The translations under genes were made by a program, and so were the position numbers. Of a stretch of DNA of 64,000 bases, positions 54,921 through 63,567 are shown piece after piece. How positions within the stretch are numbered: position 1 is the stretch's first letter; every line of letters starts with the position of its first letter. The stretch spans positions 1 to 64,000 of the forward strand of contig NZ_JACXGQ010000010.1 of the NCBI RefSeq assembly GCF_022096995.1, written 5' to 3'. The notes beneath the pieces are model-generated. The model did not search any database. It worked only from the letters and a program-made list of their open reading frames with translations, and was not told the DNA's origin. The DNA is from Yoonia sp. I 8.24 (GTDB taxonomy: Bacteria > Pseudomonadota > Alphaproteobacteria > Rhodobacterales > Rhodobacteraceae).

Positions 54921-57900
54921 TCATGAGCGACGGGCCACGGCCCTCCCGCTCTGAAACCCAGCGACGAGCATACCGATCGCATAAATTCCGACCAGCCAAA
55001 CAACCACTGCCAGCACATAGCCCCCAAACGCCAGACCGAATCCTGCGTCCGCTAGCATTGGCAGGGCCGCAGCTACCGGTGGCCAGGCCGACCCGGTGAT
55101 CAAAACCGGTGCGATCAGCGCCGCGAACAACCCGACAGCGCCCAATGCCCCAAGGCCAGCAGGCACGAACATCGCCATACGTCGCCCGCGCAGCGCCCGT
55201 TTGGCCGCAGCAATCTGGCGCTGGAAATCGGCTTGCATTGCCATCACAGAGGGTACCACCAGCAATACCAGAACAAATCCGAACGCGAGGCCAAAGACCA
55301 AGGTAATCACCGTCGGTTTCAAAAATTCAGCTTGGGTGGATTGTTCGTAAAGCAACGGCATAAGCCCCAAGACCGTCGTCAAAGTCGTCAACAAAACAGG
55401 CCGCAACCGATCAACCGTGCCGTCGACAATGGCCGGAATCAGACCCCGACTTTCGGCGTATTCGTCAATTGTCGTTACCAACACAATGCTGTCGTTAATG
55501 ATAATCCCCACCATCCCAATCAAGCCGATCACGGTGAACATGCTCATGGGAATGCCCCACGCATTATGTCCGTAAATCGTGCCAACAAGTGCAAACGGAA
55601 TGACCGACATCACCACGACCGGGCGGGTCCAGCTGCTAAATATCCATGCCAGCGTCAGGTAAATCCCCAAAAGCGCGAGGATCAGCCCCGTCTTCGCATC
55701 CGACAAAAACGCGCGTTCCTGTTCGCTTTGCCCGGACAGCTCGGTCTCAATCCCGAAATTGCTTTCGACACGCGGTAAGATATCTTCGTTGATCAGCGTC
55801 TGAATTTCAGTGGCACGCGCCGCATCGTCGCTATCAAGGTCACCTGTCACCGCGATCAGCTGGATCCCATTTTCACGACGGACCGTTGAAAACCCGGTGC
55901 GCGTTTGGACGGTCACAACGTCCGCCAGCGGCACATAGGCACCTTCGGCCGTTCTGATTTGCATCCGGTCTAGAAAATCTGCGGAAAGCTCATCATCGGG
56001 CAAAGCCACCTGAATGGTGGCAGAGCGCGTGCCGTCGGGATAAGTCGCCGCCTCAATCCCGGCGAGCCGGTTACGCAAAATCGTGCCAAGCCCATCAATG
56101 CTCAGCCCAAGCCGTTCCCCTTGCGGGGTCAGCTCTAGGATCATTTCTTCTTTGTCGTAAGACAGCGTGTCTTCCAGCCCTGATATCTCGCCAAACTGCG
56201 CCAGTTCTGTCTTGAGCGCTTCGGCAGCGGCCTTGAGCGTTTCACTGTCTGATCCGAACATTTGAATGGAAAGACCATCGGCGCCCGGACCACCACGGAA
56301 CCTGCGGAAACTCACGGTTTCGGCCATTGGATGCTGCTGGATGCTCTCTTGCAGCGCACTTACAAAACTAGCGCTGGAATAGGGGCGGCTATCGCGGTCA
56401 ATCAATTCAATCGTAATCGCCCCAAGCTGATCGGCGTCTTTGGTGTCGGACCCCGACAACCCGCGCCCGGCGTTGCCGCCAATTTCAGCCGCGACAAACT
56501 TCAGCGGGTTTGCTCCATGTTCAGCTTCATACTGCGCACCAAGAGCCTCCGTCGCGCGCTGCATTTCACGCATCATCGCCATGGTGTCTTCGCGTGTCGC
56601 CCCCGGCAGCATCGCAAAGTTCCCAGTTACTTGGCTTTGCTCTGGGGCGTTAAAGAACCGCCAGCTGACGTCACCGCGAATGAACAGCGCCATCTGTGAG
56701 GCAAGCGTCAAAAGCGTCAAGGCAAACACCGGATAACGCGCCCAAACCACAAACCCCATAAAGGGACGAAACAGAACCTCGCGAAACCAGACAAACCCAC
56801 GGTTCACAATGCGCGAAGGGATGTCATACCAATGATCTTTCGCTGAATGGCCGATACTATGTGATAGATGGTTTGGCAGAATAAGAAAACATTCCGCAAG
56901 GCTCGCCGCCAATACCATGACCACTGTGAACGGAATATCCATAATAAATTGGCCAAAGCGACCACCAATCGTCGTCAGCGCATAGAATGCGATAATCGTC
57001 GTGATTGTCGCAGAAAGCACAGGGGTAAACATCCGCCGCGCCGCATTCTCTGCCGCGATAACGGGCGTTTCGCCCAGCTGGCGCACCCGAAAATCCGCGT
57101 GTTCGCCCACAACAATCGCATCATCGACGACAATCCCAAGCGTAATAATCAGTGCAAAAATCGAAATCATATTAAACGTAATACCGAATACATACATCAG
57201 CGCGACCGCTGCCAGCATCGCCACGGGGATACCAGCCGCAACCCAAAGTGCGGTGCGCGCGTTCAAGAATAAGAATAGCAATGCGACGACCAAAAGAAGT
57301 CCGCTGGCTGCGTTCTTCATCAAGATTTCTAGCCGCGCGCTAATCAGTTCGGCACGCCCGTTGGTGAGGTCAATTTTCACGCCTGCGGGCAAAGATGCCA
57401 TAAACTCTTGGGCGACTTCTTGCACCGTGGCTTGTAGCTCAATCGCGTCACCCTGTGCCGACCGCGTGACCTTCAGCTTGATCGCCGGGTCATCGCCAAC
57501 GAAATAGGCCCGCTCGCGATCCGTGCCTTCGACCCGGACCGTTGCGACATCTGCAATCGTCAGCTGTGATCCGTCAGCGTTAGAGCGCAAAACAATCGCG
57601 GCGATGTCATCGGCGCTGCGTTTTGCAACGCCTGTGCGCACCCGCGCATTGCTAGACACGTCGCCTGCCGGGTCGGCTTCTGCTTCCTCGGCGATCCGCG
57701 CGGCAATATCGGCAAGCCCGATATCATGTTCGATCAACGACAGTGACGGGACTTCGACGATTGTCGAAGGGGCGGCGACACCTTGCACCGATACTTGGGT
57801 GACGCCTTGTGCGAACAAGCGTATCGCCAATTCATCCGAGAACCGGGCCAATTGATCGACCCCGACGGGGCCAGAGACAACAACATCCGTAACCGTATCC

Positions 57901-58334
57901 GACCAGCCACCGCGGCGCACCGTCGGATCATCCGCGTCGGCGGGCAGGTTACTGGTGCTATCAACCGCAAGCTGGACATCTTCGGCGGCGCGATCGATGT
58001 CGTACCCCGGCTCAAATTCAAGCTGGATCGTCGCGCGCCCTTCGACAGAGGTTGACGTCGATGAGGTGACCCCCTCAACCGATAAAAGTGCCGGTTCCAA
58101 CACCTGAACAATTGCCGTGTCGACATCTTCTGCGCCCGCACCCGACCACGTTACCGAAACGTTCAAGTCATCAACGACGACATCTGGGAAATATTGCGCC
58201 CGCATTTTTGGCAGCGCCAACAGCCCGGCGGTCAGCATCAACACCAGCAAAAGGTTCGCCACCGTGCGGTGGCGCGTGAAGTAAGACAAAATGCCGCTCG
58301 CGCGATTTGTCATGTCTTCGCCCCCGGTAACCAT
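54921..58334 (-). CDS. RND efflux permease with C-terminal extension
   Basis: The 1137-residue protein has the RND pump layout (N-terminal helix, two periplasmic loops, two six-helix blocks). A segment LGIVVDDAIVVGEHADF carries the TM4 Asp pair of the proton relay. After the usual end of the second block there is an extra hydrophobic region (about 1060-1125) with two or three helices, longer than typical RND pumps (about 1020-1050). The start overlaps the adaptor stop as TGATG at 58334; the Met at 58313 is an alternative. It is the last gene of the UDG-moaB-adaptor-pump transcript. Substrate unknown. Confidence 0.9.
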   Translation of the reverse strand: MVTGGEDMTNRASGILSYFTRHRTVANLLLVLMLTAGLLALPKMRAQYFPDVVVDDLNVSVTWSGAGAEDVDTAIVQVLEPALLSVEGVTSSTSTSVEGRATIQLEFEPGYDIDRAAEDVQLAVDSTSNLPADADDPTVRRGGWSDTVTDVVVSGPVGVDQLARFSDELAIRLFAQGVTQVSVQGVAAPSTIVEVPSLSLIEHDIGLADIAARIAEEAEADPAGDVSSNARVRTGVAKRSADDIAAIVLRSNADGSQLTIADVATVRVEGTDRERAYFVGDDPAIKLKVTRSAQGDAIELQATVQEVAQEFMASLPAGVKIDLTNGRAELISARLEILMKNAASGLLLVVALLFLFLNARTALWVAAGIPVAMLAAVALMYVFGITFNMISIFALIITLGIVVDDAIVVGEHADFRVRQLGETPVIAAENAARRMFTPVLSATITTIIAFYALTTIGGRFGQFIMDIPFTVVMVLAASLAECFLILPNHLSHSIGHSAKDHWYDIPSRIVNRGFVWFREVLFRPFMGFVVWARYPVFALTLLTLASQMALFIRGDVSWRFFNAPEQSQVTGNFAMLPGATREDTMAMMREMQRATEALGAQYEAEHGANPLKFVAAEIGGNAGRGLSGSDTKDADQLGAITIELIDRDSRPYSSASFVSALQESIQQHPMAETVSFRRFRGGPGADGLSIQMFGSDSETLKAAAEALKTELAQFGEISGLEDTLSYDKEEMILELTPQGERLGLSIDGLGTILRNRLAGIEAATYPDGTRSATIQVALPDDELSADFLDRMQIRTAEGAYVPLADVVTVQTRTGFSTVRRENGIQLIAVTGDLDSDDAARATEIQTLINEDILPRVESNFGIETELSGQSEQERAFLSDAKTGLILALLGIYLTLAWIFSSWTRPVVVMSVIPFALVGTIYGHNAWGIPMSMFTVIGLIGMVGIIINDSIVLVTTIDEYAESRGLIPAIVDGTVDRLRPVLLTTLTTVLGLMPLLYEQSTQAEFLKPTVITLVFGLAFGFVLVLLVVPSVMAMQADFQRQIAAAKRALRGRRMAMFVPAGLGALGAVGLFAALIAPVLITGSAWPPVAAALPMLADAGFGLAFGGYVLAVVVWLVGIYAIGMLVAGFQSGRAVARRS

Positions 58335-59791
58335 CAGCTGCCCATCCGGCTTTCAAGCCGCTCGACAGTTTCAGACAGAATTTCATCTTGTTCGAGCTGC
58401 CCCAAAATCCGGGTTTTGACCTCGTCGGGCATCCGCCCTTCGGTAACAAAGGTGACAAGCCGGGCGCGGCGTTCGGGATCAAGCACAATCATTTCAGGGG
58501 CTGCAGCCACTGTTTCTGTGCCGGGCGGCGCAATTGGATCCACTTTGATCCCCGCCCCAAGAAGCGGTGAGCGCTCCGCAACGATTTGACGCCCAGCGAA
58601 GTCGCCCAAGCTGACAATCACGTCGTCGCCCTGACGGCGTAGCAATTCAACCTGCCCAACGCTTAAACGGTTTTCTTCGCCGATCAACAACACGGTTTCA
58701 TCGGCGGCCACCGCCGTTGCAGGCACCAATGCGACGTTTTCAAGCGCAGGCTCGTCGATCCGCACCGTCACAAAATCACCCGCCCGAAACCCGACCGCGC
58801 TGTCCAGTGTCGCGAACAGAAGACGACCCGTTTGACCGCTCGCCACTGCGGCGCTTTCACGGGTGATTTGGCCCGCAGCCGTGAGATCAAGCCCAGCGAC
58901 ATCCAGTGCAACCCGCAAGGGCGCTTGCGCCAGCTGGCCGCGCGCATCAAGCAACCGCGCATATTGCGAGGTCGAAACGCGGAATGACACCTCAAGCTGC
59001 GTTGGGTCTACCAATTGCGCAAAAAGCTCGTTTGCCGTCACACGGCCACCAAGGCTGACGGTCACATTCGACAATTGCCCGTCAAAAGGCGCATAAATTT
59101 CTGTATCTGCCAGATCGCGCTCTGCTTCTGACAGGTTAATTTGTTGACGGGCCAAGCTGGTAGTTGCCTGATCAATTCGTGCTTGCGCCGATGCCACAGC
59201 TTGGCGTCGGGTCAAAACCGCGGCCTGCGCGGACGACGCGGTAAATTCAGCGGTTTCTACCGCTGCGGCGGTCCCCACACCGCGCTCTGCCAAATCTTGC
59301 GCACGTGTCAGTGCCTGATCGCGCAGCGCAGATTGTTCCTCTGCGGCGGTTAGTTCATCTTCGGCCAAGATCAACGCACGGTCAGCGTCGCGCAGCTCTG
59401 CCTCGGCGTCTTGTAAATCGGCACGCACCCGGTTTAACGCAGCCTCCGCGTCGGTCGGGTCAATGCGCAGCAATAGCTGGCCTTCAGATACTGTTCCGCC
59501 ATCAATCAGCGCGTCTGAAACTTCCTGCACGATACCGCCCGTCGCGCTACGCAAGTCTAGATGACGCTGGCTAAGAAGTTCGCCAAACGCCGTCATTTCG
59601 GGGATAATTGTTTGCGGAGTCAGCGTCGCAACATTGACTGCCAAAACGCGCTCTCGCTGCGGGAAACTGCGCGGCTCTTGCCCCATGCGAACTTGCACAG
59701 CCCCGTTAACCAAGCTACCCGCCCAAGCCAAAATCGCCAGCGTGACTGACAACAAAAAGACCCCGGTGAGGCTTCGACGCAAAAACCGCAT
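58334..59791 (-). CDS. RND efflux periplasmic adaptor subunit
   Basis: This 485-residue protein has an N-terminal membrane anchor (GVFLLSVTLAILAWAGSLV), a long helical hairpin rich in Ala, Glu and Arg, the lipoyl-like motif TEIYAPFDGQLSNVTVSLG and a beta-barrel domain. It is longer than the first adaptor in the window (380 residues), mainly in its coiled-coil and C-terminal parts. The ATG at 59791 is preceded by AAGGA. It is coupled to the RND permease gene by a one-base overlap and follows moaB after 67 bp. Confidence 0.9.
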   Translation of the reverse strand: MRFLRRSLTGVFLLSVTLAILAWAGSLVNGAVQVRMGQEPRSFPQRERVLAVNVATLTPQTIIPEMTAFGELLSQRHLDLRSATGGIVQEVSDALIDGGTVSEGQLLLRIDPTDAEAALNRVRADLQDAEAELRDADRALILAEDELTAAEEQSALRDQALTRAQDLAERGVGTAAAVETAEFTASSAQAAVLTRRQAVASAQARIDQATTSLARQQINLSEAERDLADTEIYAPFDGQLSNVTVSLGGRVTANELFAQLVDPTQLEVSFRVSTSQYARLLDARGQLAQAPLRVALDVAGLDLTAAGQITRESAAVASGQTGRLLFATLDSAVGFRAGDFVTVRIDEPALENVALVPATAVAADETVLLIGEENRLSVGQVELLRRQGDDVIVSLGDFAGRQIVAERSPLLGAGIKVDPIAPPGTETVAAAPEMIVLDPERRARLVTFVTEGRMPDEVKTRILGQLEQDEILSETVERLESRMGS

Positions 59792-59858
59792 ATATATATC
59801 CTTGACCAGCGCCACCCGTCACGGCGTAAACGCATTCCTACTTATACGGCGGATATAT

Positions 59859-60392
59859 CTACTTCCGTCGCAAATGTTCGTCTAATCGCGGCATTATCTC
59901 GACAAAGTTACAAGGACGGTGCCGATAGTCGAGCTGTTTGCACAAAATTTCATCCCAAGCGTCCTTACAAGCACCCGGACTGCCCGGAAGCGCGAACAAA
60001 TAAGTCCCCTGCGCCACACCCGCAGTCGCACGGCTTTGCACCGCGCTTGTCCCAATTTTTTGCATGCTGACAATCGTGAAGACCGTGCCAAAGGCGTCGA
60101 TTTCTTTTTCATAAACATCGCGGTGCGCCTCGACAGTGACATCACGCCCGGTCAAGCCCGTCCCCCCGGTCGAAATTACCGCATCCACACCATCATCCGC
60201 ACACCATGCCCGCAGCTGATCCGCAATCTGCGCCCGCTCATCCGCGATGATCTTGCGATCCACCACCTGATGCCCAGCGCCCGTGATCCTATCCACCAAG
60301 GTTTGGCCAGATTTATCATCTGCCAACTGTCGCGTGTCACTGACCGTCAGCACAGCGATACGAACGGGGATAAATTCAGCGGTATCGCTCAT
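59859..60392 (-). CDS. moaB: Molybdenum cofactor biosynthesis protein MoaB
   Basis: This 177-residue MogA/MoaB-fold protein has the motif STGGTGLTGRDVT (molybdopterin-binding Gly-rich loop) and LPGSPGACKDAWDEI. It takes part in adenylylation of molybdopterin before molybdenum insertion. Length is normal for MoaB. The ATG at 60392 overlaps the uracil-DNA glycosylase stop by four bases. No other moa gene is in the window, so the rest of the pathway lies elsewhere. Why it is co-translated with a DNA glycosylase is not evident. Confidence 0.92.
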   Translation of the reverse strand: MSDTAEFIPVRIAVLTVSDTRQLADDKSGQTLVDRITGAGHQVVDRKIIADERAQIADQLRAWCADDGVDAVISTGGTGLTGRDVTVEAHRDVYEKEIDAFGTVFTIVSMQKIGTSAVQSRATAGVAQGTYLFALPGSPGACKDAWDEILCKQLDYRHRPCNFVEIMPRLDEHLRRK

Positions 60393-61168
60393 GACTTAAG
60401 CCTCGCGTTTAAATCTAACAAATCCGCCCACGCTTCGCGTTTGGCAGACGTGTTGCGCAACAAGTAGGCTGGATGGAACATGGGCAGGCAAGGTTTGCCC
60501 AGAACTTCGGTCCATGTCCCGCGCATCCGCGTGATCCCTGTCCGTTTCAAAAGCGCCTGACATGGGGTATTGCCCATCAGCACCACAAAGTCGGGATTGG
60601 CCAAGGTGATGTGCCGCTCAAGAAAGGGCAGCATCATGGCGATTTCAGTGGGGTCTGGCGCGCGGTTCGACGGCGGACGCCATGGCATGACGTTTGTGAT
60701 ATAGGCCGACCGGGTGGGGTCATCATGGTCCCGGCCAAGATCAATCGCCGCAAGCATCCGGTCGAGCAGCTGCCCGGCAACCCCGACAAAAGGTTTGCCT
60801 GCCCGGTCCTCATCTCTGCCTGGTGCCTCGCCCACGATCATCACCCGTGCGGCAGGGTTGCCATCACTAAAGACAAACGAGCGCGCGCCGCGCTTGATCT
60901 CGCAATGCTCAAACGCTTGCACGGCGGCGGCAAGGGCAGGCAAATCGGCAGCATTCTTAGCAGCGCTACGGGCCTCAGCGACGGCATCAATTTTGACCGG
61001 TTCCGCTGCGGGCGCGGGTGTTTTCGGGGTCTCAACCTTGGGCTTTGGCTTGGCCGCTTCAAGCGCATAGCGATCAACAGGCGTGTCCTGAATGGCATCA
61101 TCTGCCCCCAGTTCCACCTGCCATTCCAGCAACGCGCGGTCATCCCAATATGTATTACCCGAATCCAT
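60389..61168 (-). CDS. Uracil-DNA glycosylase (family 4-like), cluster cysteines absent
   Basis: The 259-residue protein has the UDG motifs GEAPGRDEDRAGKPFVG (motif A, 113-129) and HPAYLLR (motif B, 232-238). It removes uracil from DNA arising by cytosine deamination. The ATG at 61168 is chosen over 61267. Family 4 enzymes bind a 4Fe-4S cluster by four cysteines, but only three cysteines occur here (89, 203, 227) and none lies in the two central positions, which read MPWRPPSNR and EIAMMLPF. The cluster is therefore probably missing, as in some alphaproteobacterial relatives. The N-terminal 80 residues are Ala/Pro/Lys-rich and disordered-looking. It is coupled to moaB by an ATGA overlap. Confidence 0.85.
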   Translation of the reverse strand: MDSGNTYWDDRALLEWQVELGADDAIQDTPVDRYALEAAKPKPKVETPKTPAPAAEPVKIDAVAEARSAAKNAADLPALAAAVQAFEHCEIKRGARSFVFSDGNPAARVMIVGEAPGRDEDRAGKPFVGVAGQLLDRMLAAIDLGRDHDDPTRSAYITNVMPWRPPSNRAPDPTEIAMMLPFLERHITLANPDFVVLMGNTPCQALLKRTGITRMRGTWTEVLGKPCLPMFHPAYLLRNTSAKREAWADLLDLNARLKS

Positions 61169-61399
61169 AGGGTACAGGTTACGCGGGAATGCAAGGGATG
61201 TGCAGGGGCTTGTGTGAAATTTGCACGAAGGCCGCGCGGTGGTTGAAACCATGCAGGTGCTCGGCACAACACGCTAGCGCGTCGCACCGACAAATACCGA
61301 CAGTCACGAATTCGCTCCAAGCCGATTGTGAGCCATAAGTTCTTCAAATCTCTGTAATGCGAACCAAGTAACCAGTTTGTAGATCTGGAGGACCCTCAT

Positions 61400-61813
61400 T
61401 CAACATTTGGATTGGAGCCAAACCTTCTTGTCGAATTTGGTTCTCTGAGATGCGTTCATCAAAAGCTTTTTCGAGTGTTTGCCCAAAAAATTTGCGACTG
61501 TATATACTCGACGATTGACCAACCCTTCGAGCAAACCAATCTCTGCCAAATTCCGAACATCCGCGTTTGGGTTGGTTGCCATACTTTCAATAAACACCCC
61601 GACCCTTTGAAAGAAATACTCGTTGTTGCCGTAGTTCTCAACGAACTCGTTAAAGTAGTCTTCAAAAAATATGTAGTTCCCAGAAGACGTCGCGTCCAAA
61701 AGTTTTTCTCGCGAATAGTATTCTTCCAACTCGGGGAAAGCATTCAAACACTGAGAAATTTCTTCAGACAATTTTACGACCTTGTTCCATCCGCTTGCTC
61801 TGCAACCTACCAT
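61400..61813 (-). CDS. Orphan A/T-rich gene, 137-residue acidic protein
   Basis: This soluble acidic protein has no signal or membrane helix. It contains aromatic-rich stretches (FFEDYFNEFVENYG and NEYFFQRVGVFIES) and a basic C-terminal end. The coding DNA is clearly more A/T-rich than its surroundings, and it sits alone between the UDG gene and pyrB, both monocistronic in direction. Small acidic proteins of this build resemble immunity proteins of toxin systems, but I cannot assign a family. A short toxin partner was not found nearby. Acquisition by transfer is plausible but unproven. Confidence 0.55.
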   Translation of the reverse strand: MVGCRASGWNKVVKLSEEISQCLNAFPELEEYYSREKLLDATSSGNYIFFEDYFNEFVENYGNNEYFFQRVGVFIESMATNPNADVRNLAEIGLLEGLVNRRVYTVANFLGKHSKKLLMNASQRTKFDKKVWLQSKC

Positions 61814-62053
61814 CGATAGGAAACAGATTGATAGTCAATGAGTGCACGGAGCTGACATTCGCTGTGTCGTGGGTGATGCCCCGTTTTCTACTCTGGGCTG
61901 GTGATCAAGGTTACCTGACCACTTCATGCCACACGTCCCTTATGAAGCATCCGGCTTCACATACCACCCCGCCAAACCTCCAATGCCCGACACACCATTG
62001 ATGCCCCAACCCTGCCTGCTATAAGCGGTGCAAACCGTGATAAGGGGCCGTTC

Positions 62054-63013
62054 ATGACATTTCGCGCAAGACATCTTTTGGGCATCGAACATCTGCACCC
62101 CACTGAAATTACGACCCTGCTGGATTTGGCAGATAGCTATGCGGATCATAACCGTCGGGGCGTAGCGCACCGTGATGTGCTCGCCGGGCTAACACAGATC
62201 AACATGTTCTTTGAAAACTCGACCCGAACACAGGCGAGCTTTGAAATCGCGGGCAAGCGGTTGGGTGCCGATGTGATGAACATGGAGATGCAAGCTTCGT
62301 CCATCAAAAAGGGTGAAACCTTGATTGATACGGCGCTGACGCTGAACGCGATGCATCCTGACTTGCTCGTGGTCCGGCATCCGCATTCGGGGGCGGTCGA
62401 TTTGTTGGCGCAAAAGGTGAATTGCGCCGTGCTGAACGCGGGCGACGGCAAGCATGAACACCCGACCCAAGCGCTGCTCGACGCGCTGACCATTCGCCGC
62501 GCCAAAGGACGGCTGCACCGTCTGTCTATCGCAATTTGCGGTGATGTGGCGCATAGCCGGGTCGCCCGCTCGAACATCATGCTGCTGGGCAAGATGGAAA
62601 ACCGTATCCGTCTGATCGCCCCACCCACGCTTATGCCATCGGGCATGAATGAGTTCGGCTGCGAAGTGTTTGAGGATATGGAAGAAGGCCTGAAAGACGT
62701 CGACGTCGTGATGATGCTGCGCCTCCAAAAGGAACGTATGGACGGCGGCTTTATCCCGTCCGAACGTGAATATTTCCACCGCTACGGGCTGGATGCGGCC
62801 AAGCTGGCGCATGCCAAACCCGATGCCATCGTCATGCACCCCGGCCCGATGAACCGCGGCGTTGAAATTGACGGCACAATTGCTGACGATATCAACCGAT
62901 CCGTGATCCAAGAACAGGTCGAGATGGGCGTCGCCGTGCGCATGGCCGCGATGGACCTGTTGGCGCAAAACCTGCGCGCGGCCCGCACAGAAACCCAAGG
63001 TGTGATGGCATGA
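62054..63013 (+). CDS. pyrB: Aspartate carbamoyltransferase catalytic subunit PyrB
   Basis: This 319-residue protein catalyses the second step of pyrimidine synthesis, joining carbamoyl phosphate to aspartate. The carbamoyl-phosphate loop is [13 protein letters not shown] (STRT at 56-59), followed by [10 protein letters not shown] and HPGPMNRG, all diagnostic. The GGGG-rich ribosome-binding site precedes the ATG. Its stop overlaps the next gene start by four bases (ATGA). No pyrI regulatory subunit is present here, as is usual in Alphaproteobacteria. Pyrimidine synthesis enzymes pyrC and others are not in the window. Confidence 0.96.
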   Translation: MTFRARHLLGIEHLHPTEITTLLDLADSYADHNRRGVAHRDVLAGLTQINMFFENSTRTQASFEIAGKRLGADVMNMEMQASSIKKGETLIDTALTLNAMHPDLLVVRHPHSGAVDLLAQKVNCAVLNAGDGKHEHPTQALLDALTIRRAKGRLHRLSIAICGDVAHSRVARSNIMLLGKMENRIRLIAPPTLMPSGMNEFGCEVFEDMEEGLKDVDVVMMLRLQKERMDGGFIPSEREYFHRYGLDAAKLAHAKPDAIVMHPGPMNRGVEIDGTIADDINRSVIQEQVEMGVAVRMAAMDLLAQNLRAARTETQGVMA

Positions 63014-63567
63014 TTGCCCAAGATGCCTTCGCCCCGGCCCGCGCCCATGAAAAGGTTGTCTGGGTCTTTGCGATTGATCTGCCCACTGATGAAATCGCGG
63101 AGTTTAAGGAAAAAAACGATCATGACGATGATGCCCCGATCTCTCCGCTGGTTGCGGCATTGGGGCTAACCCATATCGACACCGATTTCATTGAGGTATT
63201 CGATGCCGATACCATCCGCGACTACGGGTTCGCAAAATACCTGACCGAAGCCAACGGCATGGACCCGGCACAGGTAAACCCCGAAACAGCGATGTTGGCC
63301 GCGATCACGGGTCATGTTTTACTGGTGTTTTCCGATGCGTTGAACGGCAAGACCCTCGCCCCAACTGCGCCACTTCGTTTTATCGGGCGCTATAGCTCGG
63401 CACAATCGTTGCATCCGGTGCAAAAGATCGAAACCGAGGCAGCCAAAGGCGTATTGCCCCAACCCAAGCCACCAAAATCAGACGCAAGAATGAGCGGCAT
63501 GGTCGCGACCGCCGCCTTGGTCGTTATGTTCTTGATTGTTGCAATGATGATATGGATCGCCGGATGA
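63010..63567 (+). CDS. Hypothetical protein with C-terminal membrane helix
   Basis: This 185-residue protein has a soluble acidic N-terminal part of about 155 residues (with [20 protein letters not shown] and [10 protein letters not shown]) and ends in a single hydrophobic helix ([19 protein letters not shown]), so it is probably a tail-anchored inner-membrane protein. No family is recognised. Start and stop overlap pyrB and the next gene by four bases each, so all three are co-translated. This link between pyrimidine synthesis and a membrane protein is conserved in position here but unexplained. Confidence 0.75.
   Translation: MIAQDAFAPARAHEKVVWVFAIDLPTDEIAEFKEKNDHDDDAPISPLVAALGLTHIDTDFIEVFDADTIRDYGFAKYLTEANGMDPAQVNPETAMLAAITGHVLLVFSDALNGKTLAPTAPLRFIGRYSSAQSLHPVQKIETEAAKGVLPQPKPPKSDARMSGMVATAALVVMFLIVAMMIWIAG

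Noticed and set aside
59785..59800. TATATATAT stretch as a promoter
   Set aside because: It lies between the ribosome-binding site and the start codon of the adaptor gene, so it is part of the translation start region.
60473..61246. 257-residue open frame on the plus strand
   Set aside because: It is antisense to the uracil-DNA glycosylase gene, whose motifs are conserved; the plus-strand product has no family features.
61400..61813. Part of a toxin-antitoxin or phage-defence island
   Set aside because: No toxin, nuclease, helicase or mobile element lies within reach, so only an orphan call is justified.
62189..62998. 269-residue open frame on the minus strand
   Set aside because: It is antisense to pyrB, whose carbamoyl-phosphate and aspartate motifs fix the coding strand.
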